This document shows, in pieces, positions 34,837-40,271 of a stretch of 40,271 nucleotides of DNA. This DNA comes from Calditrichota bacterium (GTDB taxonomy: Bacteria; Calditrichota; Calditrichia; Calditrichales; J004): assembly GCA_003696775.1 (NCBI GenBank), contig RFFS01000144.1, positions 1-40,271 of the forward strand, written 5' to 3'. Both the position numbers and the translations under genes were made by a program. The notes beneath the pieces were generated by a model that did not search any database, was not told the origin of the DNA, and saw only the letters and a list, made by a program, of their open reading frames with translations. Numbering within the stretch: the stretch's first letter is position 1; every line of letters starts with the position of its first letter.

Positions 34837-36344
34837 AATCCTTTTTTAAAACCCTGTATGGTAAAATAACGCTCATCTTTTTTTTATTGCTCTTTTTGCT
34901 CGGTACCGCGCAAATTATCATCTCCGTGCAGTCGTCCATGAATTTCGTCTGTGAAACCGATCAGACCCTCAATCGTTATCTGGCGCGCAATCTGGCCACC
35001 AAATTTCAACCTTTTTTGCAGGATTCTCTTAATCGGGCCGGTATCGATCAGATCATAAACGAGTTGATGATCTTCAACCCCCGCATAGAAATTTACCTTA
35101 CGGATGAGCAGGGTGATCTGCTGGCTTATTTCGCCGACCCCAATAAAATTAAAAATACCCGTATCGATACCGCCCCGATCAAAAAATTTCTTTCCAATGA
35201 TCCCGGCGTGCGTCTGCCCATCATGGGGGATGATCCCCGTTCGGATCGCAAAAAAGTCTTTTCCGCCGCCGAAATCGCTTTGCCGGGCGGTCAAAACGGA
35301 TATATTTACGTCATACTCGGCAGTGAACTTTACGACACGGCCATCAACGGAATCGGGGGCAGCTATATTCTGAGTACCACCGCTTTTTCGCTGGGTTTGA
35401 TGTTGATATTTGCCGGGATTCTCGGCTCCATATTGTTTTTTAATCTAACCCGGCGCCTGCGACGCATGACCAGTGCCGTCAAAGATTTTGACAAAGGCGA
35501 TTACAGCCGCCGAATCACCATCCAAACCGATGATGAAATGGGGCAACTCTCCAAGGCCTTTAACCACATGGCGGATACCGTGGAACAAAGTATTGAGGAA
35601 ATGAAGAAAAACGACGCTTTGCGCCGCGAATTGATAGCCAATGTGTCTCATGACCTGAGAAGTCCGCTAGCCTCCATACAAGGCTACCTGGAAACCATTA
35701 TCATGAAAGATGATAGCATGGACCCGGAGCAACGGCGGTCATTTTTAAATACCATACTCAATAGTGTTACCGGTCTTAATCAACTGGTACACGAACTGTT
35801 TGAACTTTCCAAACTGGACGCCATGCAAACACAACCCCGGCCCGAACCTTTTTCCGTGGCGGAGCTCCTACAGGATGTGGTTTTAAAATTCCAACCCCAG
35901 GCCGAAGCCAAAGGTATTCATCTGATAACCAAACTGCCGCGCAGCATGCCACTGGTTGTGGGGGATATCGGCATGATAGACCGCGTTATATCCAATCTGA
36001 CGGATAACGCTATCCGCTATACACCCCATGGCGGTAAGGTGACTATTGTGCTGGACAAAAGGGATGGAAGGGTATGGATTAGCGTAAAAGACAGCGGCGA
36101 AGGCATACCCCGCGAAGACCTGCCGCATATTTTCGACCGATTTTACCGGGTGGAAAAAAGCCGTTCCAAAAATTCCGGCGGTTCCGGTTTGGGACTGGCC
36201 ATCGTTAAAAAAATACTGGATGCGCATAAGGTGAGCATCAATGTGCAGAGTGAACCGGGCAGGGGAACGGTCTTTTCATTTTGTCTGAAAATCCATACCC
36301 GGGATCACCACACCGCGTCGGGCATTTCCATGGAAAATAGATAG
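34833..36344 (+). CDS. Sensor histidine kinase
   Basis: 503 residues: TM1 about 12-33, a periplasmic sensing domain, TM2 about 180-205, HAMP about 205-258, HisKA with ANVSHDLRSPLASIQGYLET (phospho-acceptor His273), and HATPase_c with NLTDNAIRYTPHGG (N box), VKDSGEGIPREDLPHIF (G1) and GGSGLGLAIVKKI (G2). It phosphorylates the upstream regulator. The sensed signal is not known; the sensor domain looks like a PhoR/WalK-type four-helix or PAS-like module. A 250-bp gap follows before the sigma factor gene. Confidence 0.95.
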   Translation: MKSFFKTLYGKITLIFFLLLFLLGTAQIIISVQSSMNFVCETDQTLNRYLARNLATKFQPFLQDSLNRAGIDQIINELMIFNPRIEIYLTDEQGDLLAYFADPNKIKNTRIDTAPIKKFLSNDPGVRLPIMGDDPRSDRKKVFSAAEIALPGGQNGYIYVILGSELYDTAINGIGGSYILSTTAFSLGLMLIFAGILGSILFFNLTRRLRRMTSAVKDFDKGDYSRRITIQTDDEMGQLSKAFNHMADTVEQSIEEMKKNDALRRELIANVSHDLRSPLASIQGYLETIIMKDDSMDPEQRRSFLNTILNSVTGLNQLVHELFELSKLDAMQTQPRPEPFSVAELLQDVVLKFQPQAEAKGIHLITKLPRSMPLVVGDIGMIDRVISNLTDNAIRYTPHGGKVTIVLDKRDGRVWISVKDSGEGIPREDLPHIFDRFYRVEKSRSKNSGGSGLGLAIVKKILDAHKVSINVQSEPGRGTVFSFCLKIHTRDHHTASGISMENR

Positions 36345-36511
36345 CCGATATCCGTCATCCCAAATTCCCGGAAAATCATTTATCCGTAGAAGTTATTTTT
36401 TTTGAAAATATTACTTTCCTTTGTTTCTCTTTTGCTCGGTACGGATTCGTTCTAACGACGGGTAACAAAATTAAGGGTGTGAATTTATATACGAATGTTG
36501 TAAAATGAGCC

Positions 36512-36525
36512 ATGAATCCATTCAT
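36512..36525. repeat. 14-bp palindrome ATGAAT-CC-ATTCAT
   Basis: Perfect 6-bp arms around CC, 70 bp before the sigma-factor start; a candidate operator in the promoter region. Confidence 0.35.
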
Positions 36526-36527
36526 AA

Positions 36528-36574
36528 AAAATGTAAGTGTGCAAGTTTACTGCCGGTTCTTTGTCCTACATTTT
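36528..36574. repeat. Inverted repeat AAAATGTA...TACATTTT
   Basis: Eight-base arms at 36528-36535 and 36567-36574 with a 31-nt spacer, 20 bp before the sigma-factor start. Together with the nearby palindrome it suggests that this promoter is regulated; alternatively an mRNA hairpin in the leader. Confidence 0.35.
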
Positions 36575-36594
36575 AGAATAACCGGAAATAATGA

Positions 36595-37173
36595 ATGGAA
36601 GCCCGATTACAACGACAGGCGGAGACCACTCAGCCGATGACATTTGACGCTATCTATCAACAGAATGCCGACCGGATTCTGAACCTGGCCTTTCGGATGA
36701 CCGGTAAGGAAACATTATCGCACGATATTGTACAGGATGTGTTTATGAAGGTCTATCAAAAACTGGACACATTCCGCGATGAAGCACAACTGTCCACCTG
36801 GATATACAAAATAGCGCTCAACCATATCATTAATGTCATGAAGCGCGAAAAACGGTTTTTCTTTTCCGGCTCTTTCACGGAAGATTCGGCCCTGAAAGCG
36901 CGGGCGGAAAAGGAAACCGTCTGGGAAAGGGAAGCGCCCGAAAGTCCGGATCAATACATGGAAACGCGGCAAAGGGAGACCCTGCTCAGGGCATTTATAG
37001 AAAAACTTCCGGCTAAATATAAAATTCCGTTGTTGTTATACAGATATGAAAATATGAGTTACCGGGAAATTGCCGAACAATTGCAAATAAGTGTCAGCGC
37101 GGTGGAGACCCGCATCCACCGGGCACGAAAAAAACTAGCCGGGATGCTGGAACCCTGGTTGGAACACATATAA
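36595..37173 (+). CDS. ECF-type RNA polymerase sigma factor
   Basis: 192 residues. Region 2: ADRILNLAFRMTGKE, DIVQDVFMKVYQKLDTF and TWIYKIALNHIINVMKR; region 4: LLYRYENMSYREIAEQ, SVSAVETRIHRARKKL. No region 3, as usual for ECF sigma factors. An alternative start at the ATG at 36640 would drop 15 residues. It would direct transcription of its own operon and perhaps others; the next gene is in the anti-sigma position. Confidence 0.93.
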   Translation: MEARLQRQAETTQPMTFDAIYQQNADRILNLAFRMTGKETLSHDIVQDVFMKVYQKLDTFRDEAQLSTWIYKIALNHIINVMKREKRFFFSGSFTEDSALKARAEKETVWEREAPESPDQYMETRQRETLLRAFIEKLPAKYKIPLLLYRYENMSYREIAEQLQISVSAVETRIHRARKKLAGMLEPWLEHI

Positions 37174-37183
37174 GAGGTGCATC

Positions 37184-37513
37184 ATGAAAAAAGATACTTT
37201 GGAACAATGGCTTAGCCAAAAGGCCCAGTCGCCCACTCCTGTGTTGCAGGCCGATCCTTTTTTACCCACACGTATTGAGGCTTTGGCGCGTGCCGAACGG
37301 CATGAAGGATTATCCTGGACAATACGCGGCGTTTTAGCGGCAGCGGCCTTGTTGCTCGGCGTCTATATAAGCGCCGATATCATGGACAACGGTCATTATG
37401 CCAATCCCACTGATACCACCTATGCAAGCTGGGCATCGGCCGTTATGCAAAACTCCATTGGCGATCAATTTCAGACCATAAAGTTGCAGGAAACGGAGAC
37501 GTACGATGAGTAG
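37184..37513 (+). CDS. Small single-span protein in anti-sigma position
   Basis: 109 residues, SD GAGGTG. One transmembrane helix at about 48-64 (GVLAAAALLLGVYISADIM) separates a 45-residue cytoplasmic part, with LEQWLSQKAQSPTPVLQAD, from a short periplasmic tail. There is no HxxxCxxC zinc motif as in ZAS anti-sigma factors. Its place after an ECF sigma gene and its topology suggest a membrane anti-sigma factor of an unrecognised type; overlaps the next gene by 8 bp. Confidence 0.65.
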   Translation: MKKDTLEQWLSQKAQSPTPVLQADPFLPTRIEALARAERHEGLSWTIRGVLAAAALLLGVYISADIMDNGHYANPTDTTYASWASAVMQNSIGDQFQTIKLQETETYDE

Positions 37514-37985
37514 AAAAATGTTGTCCGCGTTGTTGATCGTTTCACTATCCTTTAACCTGGCGGTTTTGGGGATGTTCTTATATAAAAATATCACCGGCGC
37601 CCCACCGCAGGGACCACCCTTTTTTAACCCGCGCCGGCCACCGTTTCTGGAACAACTGGATATCGCTCCGGAACAACGTCGGGAACTTGAAAAGCGTGTG
37701 CGTGAGTTTCATAGGGAAAATATCGGCCTGAAAAAGGAAATCGCCCGTCTCGAAAGGCAACTCCTTTTGGAAATGGAAAAAGAAAACAGCGACAGTGCGC
37801 GGGTGGATAGTCTTGTAAATGAATTGAGCGGACTTAAAAAAGAATTTAGCCTCAAAGCCGCACGTAAATTAAAACAAGCGGGTAAAATTTTAACGCCGCG
37901 TCAAAGAAAACTGTTTCTCAATCGGCTGCTTATGCCTGGAAAAGGCCCCGGGCCTCAGCGGATTCGCAGACCGGAAAAATTCTAA
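37506..37985 (+). CDS. Periplasmic heavy-metal sensor (CnrX/ZraP-like)
   Basis: 159 residues with an N-terminal transmembrane segment (about 5-25), a Pro-rich linker (PPQGPPFFNPRRPPFLEQL), then a long helical hairpin (about 48-135) beginning EQLDIAPEQRRELEKRV and ending ILTPRQRKLFLNRL, as in the CpxP/Spy/ZraP clan (Metal_resist family). In known systems such proteins sense metals or misfolded proteins outside the membrane and signal through an anti-sigma factor. It overlaps the previous gene, supporting a sigma/anti-sigma/sensor unit. Metal ligands cannot be set. Confidence 0.75.
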   Translation: MSRKMLSALLIVSLSFNLAVLGMFLYKNITGAPPQGPPFFNPRRPPFLEQLDIAPEQRRELEKRVREFHRENIGLKKEIARLERQLLLEMEKENSDSARVDSLVNELSGLKKEFSLKAARKLKQAGKILTPRQRKLFLNRLLMPGKGPGPQRIRRPEKF

Positions 37986-38047
37986 CTTTTTCACGGAACT
38001 ATTCAACCGCGGTGAGTAGAACCGTACAAATCCAAAAAATGGAATCC

Positions 38048-38066
38048 GGATCACAATTTCTGATCC
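38048..38066. other. Small hairpin before the lipoprotein gene
   Basis: GGATCA (38048-38053) pairs with TGATCC (38061-38066) around a 7-nt loop. No T run follows, so this is not a standard terminator; may be an operator or leader hairpin. Confidence 0.25.
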
Positions 38067-38111
38067 TGAGTTCTGTAAATTAGAAAATTCATTTAATGAA
38101 GGAGTCCATCC

Positions 38112-39089
38112 ATGCTACGATACTATTTTATTTTGATTGTCCTGGCGCTTGTTTTTGCGTCCTGTCAACGTCATAGTACCGAACCCATGACCGAAGAACC
38201 GAACTACAATGATTTGTATTTGCAATCCGTTGACGATGAATTTGGTTTAATGGACGGCCCGTTGCCGGCCTTAATGGATAGCGCGCAAGCGGTTTTCTCC
38301 GTTACCTGGGGGCATATGGGGTTCCCGGGGTTGCCTTTTCGTGTGGAAACCGGGCAGGCTTTTGCCGCCGCACGGGAAACAACGGGCAGCTTTCCGTTAC
38401 ATAACGGCGGCGTGGACATGGGCGATGTGGTTTTGGAAACACCCCATGGCGATGTGGAACTAAATCCATTCCACGCCTTTCGGGGCCGGTTTGTGTATAG
38501 CAGCTTTGGCATGCCGGCCGATTCCGGTCAGCATGGGCGCGGACGGAGCCCGGTGCACGGCTTTAATTTTTTCAACTTTAACACCATCACATTCGAAGCC
38601 AATGCCGTCTATTCCTTTAATGTCAACGGTTCGGATCAATTTCCGGCGATGACCATTCAATTGGAAACACCGTCCGCCAAGGCGGAAATTCTCTCCGTTA
38701 ACAATGGCGCCACGCCGGACAGCACACATGATTTAAGCATACGCTGGCAGGGGGGCGACGCCGATTATGATGTGCTGATCGTTATCATACCTTTTGCCAA
38801 CCCCCACGGACGACCGGGCAACAGAAATTTTAAACCCGGTGACAAACCCGATACGGAAATGATTCGTCCGGATATATTCGGTAAGCCGGTGGTGGCCCGC
38901 TTTTTAGAAGAAAACAACGGCAGCTATACCTTCCCGCGGGAGGAATGGACACGGGCTCTTGAAAAATTCGACACCAAATCTTTAATGGTCAACGTGTCCC
39001 TGGTTAAAGCCCAACGAGATGAAATTTCCGGTAAAACCGTAGTGGGGATTATCCGCCTGCAAGACCGTCAGCTTGTTTCATTGCAATAA
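38112..39089 (+). CDS. Hypothetical lipoprotein
   Basis: 325 residues with SD AAGGAG and a lipoprotein signal (LALVFASC, Cys18). I do not recognise a family. The chain has a first part with GHMGFPGLPFRVETGQ and METPHGDVEL-like segments, a central beta-rich region (TFEANAVYSFNVNGSDQFPA, AEILSVNNGATPDSTHDLSI) that reads like a beta sandwich, and a C-terminal half with DYDVLIVIIPF and SLMVNVSLVKAQRDE. It ends shortly before a terminator. Likely anchored to the outer or inner membrane facing the periplasm; function unknown. Confidence 0.7.
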   Translation: MLRYYFILIVLALVFASCQRHSTEPMTEEPNYNDLYLQSVDDEFGLMDGPLPALMDSAQAVFSVTWGHMGFPGLPFRVETGQAFAAARETTGSFPLHNGGVDMGDVVLETPHGDVELNPFHAFRGRFVYSSFGMPADSGQHGRGRSPVHGFNFFNFNTITFEANAVYSFNVNGSDQFPAMTIQLETPSAKAEILSVNNGATPDSTHDLSIRWQGGDADYDVLIVIIPFANPHGRPGNRNFKPGDKPDTEMIRPDIFGKPVVARFLEENNGSYTFPREEWTRALEKFDTKSLMVNVSLVKAQRDEISGKTVVGIIRLQDRQLVSLQ

Positions 39090-39101
39090 AGCGTTTAATT
39101 T

Positions 39102-39134
39102 AAGCCCGTTCACTTAACCAGACGGGCTTTTTTT
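39102..39134 (+). terminator. Strong intrinsic terminator
   Basis: AAGCCCGT (39102-39109) and ACGGGCTT (39122-39129) form a perfect 8-bp stem with a 12-nt loop, followed without a gap by a T run to 39134. It ends the lipoprotein transcript. The next base is the A of the following gene's start codon. Confidence 0.9.
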
Positions 39135-39581
39135 ATGATTAAAGAAGAAATCGAACATTATCTCTACACGCATATTCCTCTTTCCGCCGCCATGCGCGTA
39201 CGCGTGGAAGACGCCACCTGGGAGCACATTGCCCTGACCGCCCCCCTGGAACCCAATATTAACCACAGGCAATCCGCCTTTGGAGGCAGTGTGTCTTCCC
39301 TGGCCATGCTTACCGCCTGGACGCTGGTTTATTTTCGATTGAGGAAATTAAATCGCATGGCCCGCGTGGTTATCCATAAAAATGAGATGCAATTTAACAA
39401 ACCGATAACCGGACCTTTTATAGCCGAAACCCATGCCCTGGATGAACCCACATGGGAATTGTTCGACAAAACCCTGCAGAGGCATGGCATCGCCCGGATT
39501 GATGTCCGGGTGCGCATTATGTTTGCCGGTATCGAAGCCGCTCGTTTCACGGGATCTTTTGTCGCCCTGTCCACCTTATAA
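39135..39581 (+). CDS. YiiD-C-like putative thioesterase
   Basis: 148 residues in the YiiD C-terminal-domain family (hotdog fold): LYTHIPLSAAMRVRVED, APLEPNINHRQSAFGGSVSS (His then FGGS on the hotdog helix), KNEMQFNKPI. It likely hydrolyses an acyl-thioester; substrate unknown. The start at 39135 is chosen because the conserved HIPLS segment lies only 13 residues inside; the next in-frame ATG is further in (about residue 20). There is no ribosome-binding site: the terminator's T run abuts the ATG, so expression must rely on readthrough or on an unidentified leaderless start. Confidence 0.8.
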   Translation: MIKEEIEHYLYTHIPLSAAMRVRVEDATWEHIALTAPLEPNINHRQSAFGGSVSSLAMLTAWTLVYFRLRKLNRMARVVIHKNEMQFNKPITGPFIAETHALDEPTWELFDKTLQRHGIARIDVRVRIMFAGIEAARFTGSFVALSTL

Positions 39582-39925
39582 ATAGCCGGTCAATCGGGTA
39601 AACCCCTTTCTGTTTGTTGGTTCCACCTGAGTTGATACCGGCTCACCTTAAACCGAGCAGCAATTTATTACAGGATGCGATATCATTGCTGTCCTCATTT
39701 AATGTTACTCCCTAAAAAATCGGGTTTTATAAAGTCAAAAATTTTAACCGCCCAGACTGCAATGCTTATTTTTTATCACAATAAGTCCTTTGTACGCTTA
39801 GGGCGCTTTGGGGACAAAAACATTAAAACCTGTGAGTGTGATTTATTCGATCCTCGGAAAAATAGAACCATATGAGCTGTGGGTGTGCTCATCTTTTGAT
39901 ATATGATTATTATGGACGGATATGA
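39582..39925. other. Gene-free AT-rich stretch
   Basis: Holds no convincing gene. A 66-codon frame at 39675-39875 has no recognisable family or SD. A 7-bp inverted pair AGCCGGT (39584-39590)/ACCGGCT (39637-39643) is present but has a long loop and no T run. Base composition shifts toward A+T compared with the coding region to the left. Confidence 0.4.
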
Positions 39926-40153
39926 TTAGATATAAACATTTACATCGTATTCATTAAACACTTTATCTGCTGTTACAATTCCCGCTTTAAATTTTTGTAC
40001 GGTTGCTATGATAAAGCGGTCAGCCGGGTTTTTGTGATACAAGGGAAGCGTGGTTACCTGACAAAGAACACCAATACTAAGTGGCAGAATGGTTAAATCA
40101 TGATTTTGTACGGATTTTAAGAACCATTTTTCAAACTTCATTTGTACAATCAA
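39926..40153 (-). pseudogene. VapC-like PIN-domain toxin remnant (C-terminal half)
   Basis: 75 codons that match the C-terminal half of VapC/PIN toxins: ILPLSIGVLCQVTTLPLYHK, NPADRFIIATVQKFKAG and IVTADKVFNEYDV. The N-terminal half with the catalytic Asp and Glu is missing; a stop lies a few codons upstream in frame. Another frame from about 40271 to 40160 on the same strand reads HVSLTQITTTKKIRIG, loosely like the PIN middle region, so the gene may be broken by a frameshift and continue past the window. Non-functional as seen. Confidence 0.55.
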
Positions 40154-40271
40154 TTCGATGTAATATTAAGCATTCTTGTATGAATTCATTATGATAAACC
40201 CCAATGCGGATTTTCTTTGTAGTAGTAATCTGAGTGAGAGAAACATGTATTAACCGCAGCCAGTAATATAG

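Noticed and set aside
39675-39875. 66-codon open frame
   Set aside because: No SD, no recognisable motif, AT-rich stretch; likely chance.
1-40271. CRISPR, phage, IS elements, tRNA or rRNA
   Set aside because: I looked through the gaps on both strands and saw no regularly spaced repeats, transposase, integrase, cloverleaf or rRNA-like sequence.

Overview
The window looks like a chromosomal piece from a Gram-negative bacterium of the FCB superphylum, most like Calditrichota, KSB1 or related candidate lineages. This is inferred from protein families: two secreted proteins end in Por/T9SS-type C-terminal sorting domains (NYPNPFNPST and GWPNPFNGR), and there is a GWxTD-domain protein, a DUF5683 protein, several lipoproteins, a TolC-type outer-membrane efflux system and beta-barrel-like proteins. 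I saw no phage, IS element, CRISPR array, rRNA or tRNA. Genes are tightly packed, mostly on the + strand, and often share 1-8 bp overlaps.

Region by region. 1-2120: end of a gluconate-2-dehydrogenase-subunit-3-like gene and its GMC flavoprotein partner. 2220-8273: three exported proteins in a row: a multidomain LVIVD-propeller protein with T9SS tail, a YVTN-propeller lipoprotein with a cytochrome-c-like domain that has lost its haem motif, and a calcium-loop (VCBS) propeller with T9SS tail. 8387-10907: an exported DUF255/YyaL-like thioredoxin protein and, on the other strand, a DsbA/FrnE-like oxidoreductase. 11055-17158: a six-gene tripartite ABC efflux operon (TolC, HlyD lipoprotein, two ATPases, two permeases; YbhGFSR-like). 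17261-19456: a response regulator with SpoIIE-type phosphatase output. 19677-23725: a second compact operon (UDP-sugar pyrophosphorylase, membrane protein, RmlC-like epimerase, outer-membrane-like protein, MqnA-like protein, TfoX-N protein).

23722-25659: dnaA on the - strand followed by a 528-bp gene-free stretch with three perfect DnaA boxes, two of them 11 bp apart, which is the best candidate for the chromosomal origin. 25660-27950: ridA, a diacylglycerol-kinase-like gene, a DUF5683 gene and a small YfiM-like gene that starts with TTG. 28075-32623: housekeeping cluster purF, UbiA family, ftsY, rimO. 32688-36344: GWxTD lipoprotein-like gene, then an OmpR-type two-component system with a candidate 11-bp-period operator in front. 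36595-37985: ECF sigma factor, small membrane protein in the anti-sigma position, and a ZraP/CnrX-like periplasmic protein. 38112-39581: unknown lipoprotein and a YiiD-C-type thioesterase whose start codon abuts a strong terminator. 39582-40271: AT-rich, mostly non-coding end with a VapC toxin remnant.

The most interesting points are the haem-less cytochrome-like domain inside a secreted propeller cluster, the probable oriC with most upstream genes pointing into it, the terminator-start junction before the thioesterase, the noncanonical sigma/anti-sigma/metal-sensor unit, and the missing catalytic histidine in the GMC protein. No single element here proves a wholly new system; each is stated with its limits.
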